DNA of 64,000 bases, taken from assembly GCF_910589175.1 (NCBI RefSeq), contig NZ_CAJURR010000004.1:40615-104614 (forward strand), in the 5' to 3' direction. The notes below the pieces were generated by a model, which was not told where the DNA came from, searched no databases, and saw only the letters and a program-made list of their open reading frames with translations. Both the position numbers and the translations under genes were made by a program. Numbering within the stretch: position 1 is the first letter of the stretch; each line of letters begins with the position of its first letter. This DNA comes from an uncultured Lactobacillus sp. Lineage in GTDB: Bacteria; Bacillota; Bacilli; Lactobacillales; Lactobacillaceae. This document shows, piece after piece, positions 53,534 to 62,389 of this stretch.

Positions 53534-55262
53534 TTGGTACACTTCCTGTCGTATCTTCATCTTTCTTTTCATCATTTTTACCAGCTAAGCTATCGACTAC
53601 AAATTTAAATGCTTTATCAGGATTTTGAGTTAATTCAATATACTGACGTCCCGTAGTCGTAACTAATTTTGAGCCATCATGATCAGCAATTTCTTGCAAA
53701 TTACCTTTCATACTATCCATTTGTGGAGCTAAGATAATTAAGTCCATGTCATTAATAATATCCATATGCTGTCCATAAGCACGAGCTGCAGCATGAAGAG
53801 GTAAATTACGTTCTTTTGCCATCTTGTTTAATGCTTTAGCCAAAATTCCGGAAGTACCACCACCAGCGCAAATAACCATAACGTTAGTGTCTTTAGTGAT
53901 GCCATCTTTAGCTTCTTTATCAGTAGCTGCAAGAGTTGCTTCTGAATCAGTAGTAGGAACTGTAGTTACACCAGCAGCTTCTTCTTTAGCAAGTTTAGCT
54001 TGCTCTTGCTTGTACAAATCGTTGTCATAAAACTTAAAGAATGGAAGCCAAATTAAAGTATCAACAACTAAGGTCAAAATCACATAAACAAATGATAAGC
54101 CAGCAAAACCAGAGGATACGATAATACCAATTGGTGCAGGGACTGTCCAAGGAAGAGTGTTGTATAAGGCGTTCATATGAAGAACTTGAACGAAGAATTT
54201 ATAAGCACAAACATTGAACATCGGTGTTATCAAGAATGGAACGAAGAAGACTGGGTTCATGATGATTGGAGCACCAAACAAAATAGGCTCATTAACTCCA
54301 AAACATCCAGGAATAACTGCTGCCTTACCTGCTGCCTTGTTTTGAGCTGATTTTGCCAAAAGTAAGAAGATAAATGGAACTACAAAAGTTGACCCAGTAC
54401 CACCCATATTCATAACGTAATCTTGAGCGTTAATAGTTAAAGCATGACTGGCTTGCATTCCGGCATGAACTAATTGTTGGTTCAAACCTACATTAGTCGT
54501 TTCAATTGCAGCTACAGCTGGAGCAACAATTGAAGGACCTTGTACACCAACAAACCAGAAGAAAGCCATCGCACCGGCAACTAAAGCTAAACCACCATAA
54601 GTATCACTTGCGTGGAATAGTGGGGAAAGAACTTTTACCACACCTTCAGATAAGTTAGCTCCAAATAATTGATTTAAGACAATTTGTACTAACCAGAATA
54701 ATGTAACTGAAAATGTCATTGGAAAAATATCTTTAAAAGTCTGTGCAATATTTTGTGGTACTACATCTGGCATTTTAATAGTTACATTGTGCTTAACACA
54801 TTGGTAATAAATATTTGGAACAATTAAACCAACAATATATGATGCAATTAATCCTTGAGTGCCTAAATAAGTTAAGTCTAACCCATTTTTGCCAACTTTA
54901 ATCGCAATAATAATAAATGAGATTTCTGCAGCCAAGATAACATTCATTGAATTGATTTGATTTGTCTTAGGCAACTTCAAGTTCTTATAATCAGTTAAAT
55001 TCTTTGCACAAGTTGCAGTTACATATAAGGCAAGTAGCCCCATTGAATAGTTGTAAGGTAAGACCAGTGCATTTTCGACTGATTTTGGCCAATAAAATCC
55101 CCACGCATTTGGTACATAGGCAATCAATGTAAACAAACTTGAAAACAAAATGATTGGCATCGCGGCAATAAAGCCGTCACGAATCGCAGAAACATATGGA
55201 TTAGAAGCAATTTTTTCAAATTTTGGTTTCATCTTATCCATTGTTTTGGTAAAACCATTCAT
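53520..55262 (-). CDS. lacE: Lactose-specific PTS EIICB
   Basis: A 580-residue PTS transporter with an N-terminal IIC domain of about eight to ten spans (SAIRDGFIAAMPIILFSSL; FGVNEPILFGAPIIMNP) and a C-terminal IIB domain with phospho-Cys465 in VMVICAGGGTSGILAKALNK. The IIB motif and length match LacE. It takes up lactose as lactose 6-phosphate using LacF. GGAGGAAG precedes the ATG. A linker rich in Ala, Glu and Thr (about 425-455) joins the domains. Confidence 0.9.
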   Translation of the reverse strand: MNGFTKTMDKMKPKFEKIASNPYVSAIRDGFIAAMPIILFSSLFTLIAYVPNAWGFYWPKSVENALVLPYNYSMGLLALYVTATCAKNLTDYKNLKLPKTNQINSMNVILAAEISFIIIAIKVGKNGLDLTYLGTQGLIASYIVGLIVPNIYYQCVKHNVTIKMPDVVPQNIAQTFKDIFPMTFSVTLFWLVQIVLNQLFGANLSEGVVKVLSPLFHASDTYGGLALVAGAMAFFWFVGVQGPSIVAPAVAAIETTNVGLNQQLVHAGMQASHALTINAQDYVMNMGGTGSTFVVPFIFLLLAKSAQNKAAGKAAVIPGCFGVNEPILFGAPIIMNPVFFVPFLITPMFNVCAYKFFVQVLHMNALYNTLPWTVPAPIGIIVSSGFAGLSFVYVILTLVVDTLIWLPFFKFYDNDLYKQEQAKLAKEEAAGVTTVPTTDSEATLAATDKEAKDGITKDTNVMVICAGGGTSGILAKALNKMAKERNLPLHAAARAYGQHMDIINDMDLIILAPQMDSMKGNLQEIADHDGSKLVTTTGRQYIELTQNPDKAFKFVVDSLAGKNDEKKDEDTTGSVPNATI

Positions 55263-55313
55263 TTTTCTTCCTCCTCTTTCACAAAATTTTTAAATACTCA
55301 TATCAGTATTACT

Positions 55314-55670
55314 TTATTCAATATTTTTTCCTTCGAGTTTATTTACTCGTTCATAAAGGTTAATAATTGTCTTCATCTGGTCCTTTAAAAGCATCGTTGT
55401 CATCAAGGTATCTTGACCATGAACCATAATGAAGGTTACATCTAAGTCATTTCCTCCAGCTTCCTTGCTTAAGAGCTTAGTTTGTTCATTATGAGCTAAG
55501 TTAATAGATTCTTCTGCCTTCTTAACAAGTTCTTTTGCCTCTGTGATCTTTCCTTCACTAGCCTTATCCATAGCTTGCATTAAATAAGTTCTTGCATCTC
55601 CTGAATAAGCAACAATTGAAAAACCTGTCATTGAAATTTCTTCTTTAGTAATTTGATTTTCTGCATCCAT
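55314..55670 (-). CDS. lacF: Lactose-specific PTS EIIA
   Basis: A 118-residue cytosolic phosphocarrier of the lactose/cellobiose class, a trimeric three-helix protein. The active histidine is His84 in FIMVHGQDTLM, and GDARTYLMQAMDKASEG near the N-terminus is typical. AAGGAG lies 8 bases before the ATG. It lies between lacT and lacE. In L. casei lacF is last in the operon, so the order here differs. Confidence 0.92.
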   Translation of the reverse strand: MDAENQITKEEISMTGFSIVAYSGDARTYLMQAMDKASEGKITEAKELVKKAEESINLAHNEQTKLLSKEAGGNDLDVTFIMVHGQDTLMTTMLLKDQMKTIINLYERVNKLEGKNIE

Positions 55671-55682
55671 TTTTTAATCTCC

Positions 55683-56522
55683 TTAAATTAATCTTTGAAT
55701 ATGAATTGTTAAATACGTTTGTTCGCTTAGTGACAATTTTATTTGTAATTTTTCCTCCATTAATTCCTTAATGTGTTGAACTATGTGCCATGCTTGTGAA
55801 TAATTAGTTTCTATTTCACCAATCATTCCTTCTGAGATTGGCAAGCTATCTAGTTCATTATTATTAAGTCGATTAATAAAATACTTTAAATGAACTAATA
55901 GCCTGTCATAATCATTAGCATTCGTTTGCCTTCTATATATTCCATTTCTGTTCAGCTCATCTTGAACAACTTCGATAATCTCATCATTTTCTGTTTGATT
56001 CTTATCTTCATTAATGCTTTCACTAGTATGGGCATTAATGAAGTGAAGAGCGATGCTCTTATGTTCTGATTCGGGAAAAGAAATATCTAAACTATTTCTA
56101 AAACCAGTAATTACATCATCTGCAATCTGATATGGAATAGGATAAGTATCACTTAAATCTGGCAAATAATTGACGTCTTCTTCGTTCTTAATCAAACGTT
56201 GATATGCTCCAAATAGGTGCGTCGTTAAGGTCACATAAATATATGGCTCAACAGCAAATTTATATTTAGCTTGTACTTGGTCAATCAGATCATAGCTCGT
56301 TGTTACAAAATCTAATGGCACATTTGCTAATAAAGTTGTTAGATCATTAACGGTATTTTTATCTTTTATTTCGAATACCTTATCAACATTTTCTTCTTGA
56401 ATTAAATCTCCTTTTTGCTTATGAAAAGCAACACCCCTTCCCATAACAATATTTTGTTTATCATCCCTGGTATGAACGATTGCAACATTATTGTTTAGTA
56501 TCTGGACTATTCTGTATTCCAT
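55683..56522 (-). CDS. lacT: BglG/LacT-family transcriptional antiterminator
   Basis: A 279-residue RNA-binding regulator with an N-terminal CAT domain (about 1-55; ILNNNVAIVHTRDDKQNIVMGRGVAFHKQKGD) and two PRD domains (about 65-170 and 172-279) bearing regulatory histidines (for example TTHLFGAYQRL and SIALHFINAHT). When not phosphorylated by LacE it dimerises and binds the RAT RNA in its own leader, preventing termination. That RAT and terminator are present just upstream. GGAGGAGTGAG precedes the ATG. Confidence 0.92.
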   Translation of the reverse strand: MEYRIVQILNNNVAIVHTRDDKQNIVMGRGVAFHKQKGDLIQEENVDKVFEIKDKNTVNDLTTLLANVPLDFVTTSYDLIDQVQAKYKFAVEPYIYVTLTTHLFGAYQRLIKNEEDVNYLPDLSDTYPIPYQIADDVITGFRNSLDISFPESEHKSIALHFINAHTSESINEDKNQTENDEIIEVVQDELNRNGIYRRQTNANDYDRLLVHLKYFINRLNNNELDSLPISEGMIGEIETNYSQAWHIVQHIKELMEEKLQIKLSLSEQTYLTIHIQRLI

Positions 56523-56540
56523 GTCTCACTCCTCCAGGAA

Positions 56541-56632
56541 AAATAAAAAACCGCGAATCTTCAATACAGACTTACAGGCAGTTGTCTGTATCAAAAGTTC
56601 GCGGTTTTGCCTAATCGTATTAGTTACAATCC
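56541..56632 (-). promoter_or_regulatory. RAT antiterminator and terminator of the lac operon
   Basis: The minus-strand leader has a 30-base RAT (56632-56603) beginning GGATTGTAACTAATACG and ending AGGCAAAACC, close to the BglG/LacT consensus. Its last bases overlap the 5' arm of a terminator (AAAACCGCGAA with TTCGCGGTTTTTT, 56608-56541), which also has an inner ATACAGAC/GTCTGTAT stem. RAT bound by LacT excludes the terminator. Confidence 0.9.
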
Positions 56633-56656
56633 ACATTTATTTTTGCTTACATAAGT

Positions 56657-56693
56657 ATAATAGCATGTTATCTTTTTAATGTAAACGCTTTTA
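56657..56693 (-). promoter_or_regulatory. lac operon promoter with cre
   Basis: A -35 TTTACA (56685-56680) and -10 TATTAT (56662-56657) with 17-base spacing. The cre TAAAAGCGTTTACA (56693-56680) overlaps the -35, so CcpA repression adds to LacT control. Confidence 0.8.
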
Positions 56694-56730
56694 TTAGAAT
56701 TATTTTATTTATTAATTATCATGTAGTTAA

Positions 56731-56765
56731 ATAAAGGAGACTGATTCTTAATCAATCTCCTTTAT
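56731..56765 (-). terminator. Terminator of the galactitol-type PTS operon
   Basis: ATAAAGGAGA and TCTCCTTTAT pair, with an inner GATT/AATC stem. It lies after the small membrane protein gene. Confidence 0.8.
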
Positions 56766-56825
56766 GCGTGCGGTTTCTCTAAAAAATATAAATATTCAAA
56801 TTCTTAATTAACTTTATAATAGTGT

Positions 56826-57074
56826 CTAATTTTTATTTTTTACTTCTAATGGTCTGCCCTTCCAATCATAGTATTTACGGCTAAGACGATTCTTTTTGTT
56901 ATCAAATACTACTAAGCGATAAAGTGCATAAATCGTGCCTATCATTGCAAAGCCTTCAATAAAAATATTTTTAAAGAAAAGTTGGGGAATATTAATAGCG
57001 ATTACAAATACTGTCCAATATAATACTCGCTTACGCCGTGCTTCTTCTTCGCGACTAACTTTCTTTGTTTTCAT
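56826..57074 (-). CDS. Small membrane protein at the end of the PTS operon (82 aa)
   Basis: An 82-residue protein with a basic N-terminus (KKVSREEEARRKR) and two hydrophobic segments (about 18-32 and 37-56), then a basic tail. I do not recognise the family. The ATG at 57074 has GTAGAGA 9 bases upstream. It lies 37 bases after the IIC gene and before the operon terminator, so it is part of this operon. It may assist the PTS permease, but nothing in the sequence shows how. Confidence 0.65.
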   Translation of the reverse strand: MKTKKVSREEEARRKRVLYWTVFVIAINIPQLFFKNIFIEGFAMIGTIYALYRLVVFDNKKNRLSRKYYDWKGRPLEVKNKN

Positions 57075-57111
57075 AATAATCATCTCTACCGTTTCTAACT
57101 AATATTTTTTA

Positions 57112-58523
57112 TTATGCTTCTTTAGCAGCTGCTGCATATTTAGCATTCCGCTTCTTCATTTCTGTTGAATACCACCAGAAAATTAAGATATAAGCAGCAA
57201 TCGCTAAGATTGCGTAAATAATAAACATTCCTTGATGCTTCCATGCATTACCTACTAAATAGCCCAAGAATTTTTCAATAGGACCTTCCATTGTAGTATC
57301 TGATACCAATGCATGTGCAGGAATATTAGCACCAACTTGGTGAGCTACTTGAGTTACAAATGGAGCAACTAATGTACCAGCCCACAAGAAGATTGGTAAT
57401 TCGATTGTACCAATGACAATCATTCTGATAATCTTACCACGAGTTACGACTAACAAAGCTGGTGTAATCCCCATAGCGATTATTCCGCCTAAAGGCATCA
57501 TTCTGTTACCTGGGATAACCATGGCTTCAATCATCATAATTGGAGCTAAAACATTAGCAGCTGCCCAGATTTCAGCACGTCCAGCAATGAATGGCCAGTC
57601 AAGACCAACATTAAATGTACGTCCCTTAAATTTAGAAGTAGCAAAGTTCGAAATACCTTGTGATAAAGGCTCAACAGAAGCAATAAACCAATAACTGAGA
57701 ACAATTCGATACATGCACCGGCTGTAAAGGAAAGAGTAAACATTGTCTTCCAGCCTTGTTCAGTTGTAAAGTTGTAGCCAGCAAGTAATGAAACAAAGAT
57801 ACCTAAGTAAACACCAATTGCGAAACGACTACCCCAGAAACCAATCTTTTCGTTTAATTTAGCTGAGTCGAAATCATATTTATCAAGCCATGGTAAGCAT
57901 TTGTCAAAGAACTTATTGAAGACCATAATTATTGGATTCATCATATAGTTCATGTGAGTAGTTGTCATTGGGTTACTTGATGGAGCATCTAGCAAATCAT
58001 CAAAAGTTGGTTTCATCAAATCTGAGTTAACAATCTTCAAGTAACCAATAAGTAAAATTAATAAAGTGGCTAGCCAAAGGGGTGCACCACAGAAGACTGC
58101 AAATAAGCCAACAAATGCTGAATGCCAAACATCAAAAATATCGACATCTAAAGTGTTAGTTCTCTTGAAAATTAACATTAAAACATTCAAGATAATTAAA
58201 ACTAACAAGAAGTACAAAGTATATGGAGATCCCCAAGTAATAGTAGCAAGAGGTGCCCAGCCCATATCCATGATGTCTTTATGCATACCAGTGTTCTTAA
58301 CGAATTGATTCATCGCTGGAGCAAAACTGGTAGTCAGCAAATTCATAATATCGCCAATTGCTGTTAAGGCAATCGCTAACTTCATACCACCTTCAAGAGC
58401 CTTACTAAATTTAACCTTGAAACATAAAGCAATAATTGTAAGAACAACCAACATAATTGTTGGAGCTCCCATATCAATTAAAGGCTTAAAGATAGCATTC
58501 GCAAAATCAATTATCGCATTCAT
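57112..58523 (-). pseudogene. Galactitol-type PTS EIIC, frameshifted
   Basis: The 5' part (58523 to 57546, 325 residues) and the 3' part (open from 57714 to 57112, 200 residues) are two frames of one EIIC of the galactitol class, about 470 residues in all. Homology runs from ACIELFSVI in the first frame to SYWFIASVEPLSQGISNF in the second, so the shift lies near 57680-57715. After it the first frame continues as the non-homologous LLLLLSLYHKVF. The shift is equivalent to one lost base. No classic slippery heptamer is visible, so a mutation or sequencing error is likelier than programmed frameshifting. Intact, it would form the sugar channel with the IIB and IIA encoded upstream. Confidence 0.82.
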
Positions 58524-58552
58524 TTTCTATTCCCCCAGGAATAACTGCTATT

Positions 58553-58867
58553 TTATTCTATTTCTACCTTTTTAACCACTTCTTCCACCTTGTCATAAAC
58601 GGGTTGAGCCATTGCTGGAATTCTGTAAAGAATTGGACCTGCTTCAATTAATGGAATCTTAGGTTCAAATGCTAAATCTGTCTTAGCAATAGTTAAATAT
58701 GCGTCATAATGATTAAGCATATCTTCATTTACATCTTTAATCATTACTGCGTCTACGTGAACGTTGTGACCACGTTTCTTCATTTCTTCTTCAACAGCAT
58801 CCTTAATTTGATGTGAAGAGTTAACACCTGCACCACATGCAGCTAATAATTTAACTTCCTTTGCCAT
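58553..58867 (-). CDS. Galactitol-type PTS EIIB
   Basis: A 104-residue cytosolic phosphocarrier with phospho-Cys11 in LLAACGAGVNSSHQIKDAV, the P-loop-like motif of the GatB/SgcB class. It follows EIIA at 26 bases and precedes the frameshifted EIIC at 29. GGGGGG lies before the ATG. It is intact, so only EIIC is broken in the transporter. Confidence 0.9.
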   Translation of the reverse strand: MAKEVKLLAACGAGVNSSHQIKDAVEEEMKKRGHNVHVDAVMIKDVNEDMLNHYDAYLTIAKTDLAFEPKIPLIEAGPILYRIPAMAQPVYDKVEEVVKKVEIE

Positions 58868-58893
58868 AATAAATACCCCCCAAAAACATAGTT

Positions 58894-59385
58894 TTATTCT
58901 TGCTTAAAATTCTCACTCATAAAATCAAATATTTGGTTAGTAGAAGTGAGATTAAACAGCCTTACTAAATCTTTAACTGGTGTTGTAGATAAGAACCCCA
59001 TAATCTGGGCTAATACATTAGCTTGTCCCTCGGGATCATTATTTAGAATCATAAATAAAAATTTAACTTCTAAACCTTCATCCGGAAGAATCATGTTTTG
59101 AAACTTAATTGGATGTTTCAAAGTGATCGGAACAATCAACCGAGCATTTACAAATTCGCCTTCTGTATGAGGAATTGCGACATTTGGCAACTCTTTAGAA
59201 ATTGGTGAAGTATCAATTCCAGTTGGATAATGCTCTTCTCTTTCAATAATATGTGAAAGAAAATCTCCCTTCACATAGCCAGCTTTTAATAACTTGCCAT
59301 AGACTTCCTCTAGGACTTCTTCTTTACTTGTCTTGTCGCTGGTATAAACTGCGTCAGGAGCAAATAAACTAGTTGCCACTGTCAT
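58894..59385 (-). CDS. Galactitol/fructose-type PTS EIIA
   Basis: A 163-residue phosphocarrier of the fructose/mannitol/galactitol IIA fold with the active His73 in LPNVAIPHTEGEFVNA. The start at 59385 has AAGGTGG 7 bases upstream. A start 41 codons earlier would run through the promoter and operators and is rejected. It is the first gene of the operon IIA-IIB-IIC-small membrane protein. Its promoter has cre and operator half-sites shared with the deoR promoter, linking it to the LacAB enzymes and so to galactose or galactitol. Confidence 0.9.
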   Translation of the reverse strand: MTVATSLFAPDAVYTSDKTSKEEVLEEVYGKLLKAGYVKGDFLSHIIEREEHYPTGIDTSPISKELPNVAIPHTEGEFVNARLIVPITLKHPIKFQNMILPDEGLEVKFLFMILNNDPEGQANVLAQIMGFLSTTPVKDLVRLFNLTSTNQIFDFMSENFKQE

Positions 59386-59405
59386 ATGAACCACCTTTCC
59401 AGTAT

Positions 59406-59462
59406 TTGTAAATGAACAAGTTTTACTTTTGTTTTTATATGTTAGATATTGTTCATTTACTA
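59406..59462 (-). promoter_or_regulatory. Probable DeoR-type operators in the galactitol-type PTS leader
   Basis: Two oppositely oriented copies: TTTGTAAATGAACAAG (59406-59421) and TTGTTCATTTACTA (59449-59462). The core TGTTCATTTA also occurs in the promoter of the deoR-like gene at 62.1 kb, so the same repressor probably binds both. Confidence 0.7.
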
Positions 59463-59469
59463 CACCAAT

Positions 59470-59507
59470 ATAATATAATAATGTTCTATAAATTACAAGC
59501 GCTTTCA
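59470..59507 (-). promoter_or_regulatory. Promoter of the galactitol-type PTS operon with cre
   Basis: A -35 TTGTAA (59498-59493) and -10 TATTAT (59475-59470) with 17-base spacing. The cre TGAAAGCGCTTGTA (59507-59494) covers the -35. Confidence 0.78.
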
Positions 59508-59540
59508 TTAATTAATTTGAACTTATTTTTTTATAAAGAA

Positions 59541-59566
59541 AATGGAGCATAATAGTATGCTCCATT
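59541..59566 (-). terminator. Terminator of the deoR-lacAB-DUF4867 operon
   Basis: AATGGAGCATA and TATGCTCCATT form a perfect 11-bp stem with a 4-base loop, then TTTCTTT on the minus strand. Confidence 0.85.
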
Positions 59567-59628
59567 AGTTTTTATTAATAAAAGTTGAGGGAAATTTATA
59601 AATTGTAGGTTAATAATTCTACAATATT

Positions 59629-60308
59629 TTATTGATCAAGAGGCGTAGTTTTAATTACGTCACCACGTAGTCCAACTGGGTATCCTTGAGCTATTTTATC
59701 TTTACGGGATAGATGTACAACCTGGAACTTTCCCCGTTTTACTACTCGAGGATTTAAACTTTTAACACCAGATGGAAGAACAGCATTTGTGCCATGAATT
59801 ACAGCTACAATTACCTTATAACCTTTTTTAGTTATTTGAATAGGTGCATAGTGCAGAGTATCATTATATAATTCGACAATTGTACCTTTAGGCATATAAA
59901 ACATTCTCGCTTCTGTATTAGGATCCACGAAATGTTCTTCTTCAAGTGTTTCGCGCTTCCCTAATACCATTAATACATCATCAAGCATAATGTTCACTTC
60001 TGAACATTGATGATATTCAAAGGCAGTAAAGTATCTGAATGCCCTAAAGTAACACCAGCATCAATAGGAATTTCACCAAAAATATCACGCTTTACTGCTA
60101 ACATGGTATAGGTATCCGCTAATTCAGGAATATTTGGAATATACTTCATACCAGTCTCAGGTATCTGGACTTTTTCCATTACCCTATAAACATCATCCAA
60201 ATTAAAATCATTAGTGTATAAAACACCGTATTCTTTAAAAGAGGGATCATCTAATGTCAAAATTTTATATTGGGGATTTAATTTTCTAAATTCTTCTAAT
60301 TTACTCAT
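59629..60308 (-). pseudogene. DUF4867-family protein, frameshifted
   Basis: Two frames together form one protein of about 226 residues. The first (60308-59994) begins MSKLEEFRKLNPQYKILTL and ends with the off-frame LNIINVQK. The second holds FEYHQCSEVNIMLDDVLMVL, then RMFYMPKGTIVELYNDTLHY and on to 59629. Members of DUF4867 are about 210-220 residues with an EYH-SSEVN segment, so the shift lies near 60020-60030, equivalent to a lost base. They are often encoded with LacAB-type isomerases and look like cupin-type sugar enzymes, though no activity is established that I know of. It follows lacB at 18 bases. Confidence 0.75.
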
Positions 60309-60326
60309 TTTGTTACCCCACTCTAC

Positions 60327-60902
60327 TTAATCGTGATATACTCCTTCAGCCCACTTCTTGTTTTCTTCATCAAAGAAGTGTTCATTATCCTTTTGATTAG
60401 GATTTGGTTTAGCAATATTATCAATTTTTTTAATTAGTTTCTTATTTTCTTCAGTTGGTTGATACTTTTCATTCAAAAATGCATCCGCAATATAGAAAAT
60501 AAAGTCTCTACCTAAGACAATACCACCCATACCTAAAACATTAGCATTTAATTCACGCTTAGCATATTTAGCTTGAACAACATCACCAACCATGGCTGCC
60601 CGAATTCCTTCATTCTTATCAGCCGCCGTTGAAATACCAATGCCAGTACCACACATTACAATACCAACATCAGCTCTACCATCGGCAACAGCTTCGGCAA
60701 CACGTTTTCCATACATTGGATAGTGTGTTCTAGTATTATCATAGGTACCAAAATCTAATACTTGATAACCTTCCTCTTTCAAGTGATCAGATAATGCCAT
60801 CTTAATTGGAGTGACAATATGGTCATTTCCTAAAGCAACAACAGTATGCTTATCAATCTTTGGGTCTACAAATTCTGGTTGTGGTCTATCGTTATCAAAC
60901 AT
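60327..60902 (-). CDS. lacB: Galactose-6-phosphate isomerase subunit LacB
   Basis: A 191-residue member of the RpiB/LacAB family. It has [13 protein letters not shown] at the N-terminus and the active-site segment [19 protein letters not shown], with the catalytic Cys kept. With LacA it converts galactose 6-phosphate to tagatose 6-phosphate, the first step of the tagatose pathway. It is about 20 residues longer than the usual 171 because of a charged C-terminal tail. AAAGGAGG precedes the ATG. No lacC or lacD is seen in the window. Confidence 0.9.
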   Translation of the reverse strand: MFDNDRPQPEFVDPKIDKHTVVALGNDHIVTPIKMALSDHLKEEGYQVLDFGTYDNTRTHYPMYGKRVAEAVADGRADVGIVMCGTGIGISTAADKNEGIRAAMVGDVVQAKYAKRELNANVLGMGGIVLGRDFIFYIADAFLNEKYQPTEENKKLIKKIDNIAKPNPNQKDNEHFFDEENKKWAEGVYHD

Positions 60903-60915
60903 TTCAAAACCTCCT

Positions 60916-61344
60916 TTAAATCATTTTTTCAAGCATGTCTAAACGAACTTGATGACGTCCAGCTGCATACTCAGTATGTAGATAATAGTCAATGATTGAT
61001 TCAGCAAGCTTTTCACCAACAATACCACTACCAATTGCTAAGGCCTTTGCGCCGTTATGCATAGCAGTCATATGACCGGTTCTTTCTTCATTAACGTCTG
61101 CAGTTACCATACCTTTAACCTTATTTGAAGCCATAGCAGACCCTACACCGTACTCATCAAACATAATAGCTTTTTTAATACCGTGCTCTAATACTTCGTG
61201 AGTTACTTTTAAGCTAGATTCCACAAAATCTTCTGCAGGTTCTGGAGTTACATCTAGCACCTCGTAACCCCCATCTTCTAAGTATTTTTTTACTTTTTCT
61301 TTTAGTTCAAAACCATTCTTGTCACTACCAATAACAACTTTCAT
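60916..61344 (-). CDS. lacA: Galactose-6-phosphate isomerase subunit LacA
   Basis: A 142-residue RpiB-like subunit beginning [20 protein letters not shown]. The position of the RpiB/LacB cysteine is changed ([19 protein letters not shown]), as expected for LacA, which works as a heteromer with LacB. AAAGGAG lies before the ATG, and 13 bases separate it from lacB. It is second in the operon after the DeoR regulator at 15 bases. Confidence 0.9.
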   Translation of the reverse strand: MKVVIGSDKNGFELKEKVKKYLEDGGYEVLDVTPEPAEDFVESSLKVTHEVLEHGIKKAIMFDEYGVGSAMASNKVKGMVTADVNEERTGHMTAMHNGAKALAIGSGIVGEKLAESIIDYYLHTEYAAGRHQVRLDMLEKMI

Positions 61345-61359
61345 GTTGTTCTCCTTTCA

Positions 61360-62124
61360 CTATTCACTACCCTGATACAAAGTCGTGATTTGGCTGTAAT
61401 GTTTTACGATATCAGGATCAAGCCCAGGACTTGTAATTAACCCATCTACATCATACAAATGGTAAAATTCATAAAAATCATTGCGATTAATTTTATGATA
61501 ATCAGCTACAACATACTTTTTACGTGAGCGATTCAATCCTAGTCCTTGCGTTTGTCCCTCTTCTAAATTAGCTGTCATCATCGAGGTGTCTTTAATTCCG
61601 TTTACGCCAACAAAGCCCCGATCAAAAGATATTCCTCTTAACTGATTGTTTGCGAGCGCTCCAATAAAGGCTCCACTAACTCTACGATATGAACCTCCAA
61701 TTAAAATTAGTTCATAATTATTCGCATTCTTTTTAGCAGCCTCAAAAACAGGTAAAGAATTAGTAACAATTCGCAAGTTTTTTTGATTCAATTTTGCAAC
61801 CATAAATTCTAAAGTTGTTCCTGGTCCCACATAAATTGTTTCATCATCTTGAACAATTTTACTTGCAACTTCAGCTGCCGCTTGCTTTTCAGAAATGTTA
61901 ATTTCTCGTTTCTGGATATAATTTTTTTCAACAGAATCTTGTTGAGAAATCACCTGTGCCCCGCCATGAATTCTCATTACTTTACCAGTAGTATTTAATT
62001 CATTAAGGTCCCGTCTGATCGTCATGTCTGAAACTTGCAATGTTTTAGCCAATTCATCAACGGTTACAAACTTTCTATCAGTTACAATTTCTAAAATATT
62101 TCTTAATCGTTCTCTTTTAAGCAT
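61360..62124 (-). CDS. DeoR-family repressor (LacR-like)
   Basis: A 254-residue regulator with an N-terminal DeoR HTH (about 5-57; VTVDELAKTLQVSDMTIRRDLNEL) and a DeoR sensor domain that binds a phosphosugar (GPGTTLEFMVAKL; SFDRGFVGVNGI). LacR proteins respond to tagatose 6-phosphate, which fits with lacA and lacB downstream. AAGGTGA precedes the ATG. TGTTCATTTA half-sites lie in its own promoter spacer and after the start of the galactitol-type PTS transcript, so it probably controls both. Confidence 0.9.
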   Translation of the reverse strand: MLKRERLRNILEIVTDRKFVTVDELAKTLQVSDMTIRRDLNELNTTGKVMRIHGGAQVISQQDSVEKNYIQKREINISEKQAAAEVASKIVQDDETIYVGPGTTLEFMVAKLNQKNLRIVTNSLPVFEAAKKNANNYELILIGGSYRRVSGAFIGALANNQLRGISFDRGFVGVNGIKDTSMMTANLEEGQTQGLGLNRSRKKYVVADYHKINRNDFYEFYHLYDVDGLITSPGLDPDIVKHYSQITTLYQGSE

Positions 62125-62168
62125 TATTCACCTTAATTCTATTTGGCTAACTAACTCATTACATCTTT

Positions 62169-62216
62169 ATTATATATGTTCATTTATGTTTGTCAAAGTT
62201 AATTTATGTTCATTAT
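62169..62216 (-). promoter_or_regulatory. deoR promoter with operator half-sites
   Basis: A perfect -35 TTGACA (62196-62191) and -10 TATAAT (62174-62169) with a 16-base spacer made of the half-site TGTTCATTTATGTT (62177-62190, plus strand). A second TATGTTCATTAT lies at 62205-62216. Confidence 0.8.
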
Positions 62217-62338
62217 TTGTTTAAAAAGCCAAATAGCCCTCCTTAGCAGTATTATAGCAAGGATATCGCTTACACAAAAATATTTTTTATGTTTACAAAC
62301 TCTAAAATCAACAACTTAGAACAGAGCCAATTTCGTGC

Positions 62339-62367
62339 TTGACTTTTTTCTTATATCTTAGTTAAAT
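62339..62367 (+). promoter_or_regulatory. Promoter of the uracil permease gene
   Basis: A -35 TTGACT (62339-62344) and a weaker -10 TTAAAT (62362-62367), 17 bases apart. It lies just before the PyrR leader. Confidence 0.55.
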
Positions 62368-62389
62368 TAAGAAAGAAATATTGTGATGA

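Noticed and set aside
57670..57715. Programmed -1 frameshifting in the EIIC gene
   Set aside because: No X-XXY-YYZ heptamer with a downstream structure is visible, and this protein class is not known for it.
59386..59508. 41-codon extension of the galactitol-type EIIA gene
   Set aside because: It covers the promoter and both operator copies. AAGGTGG at the later ATG is decisive.
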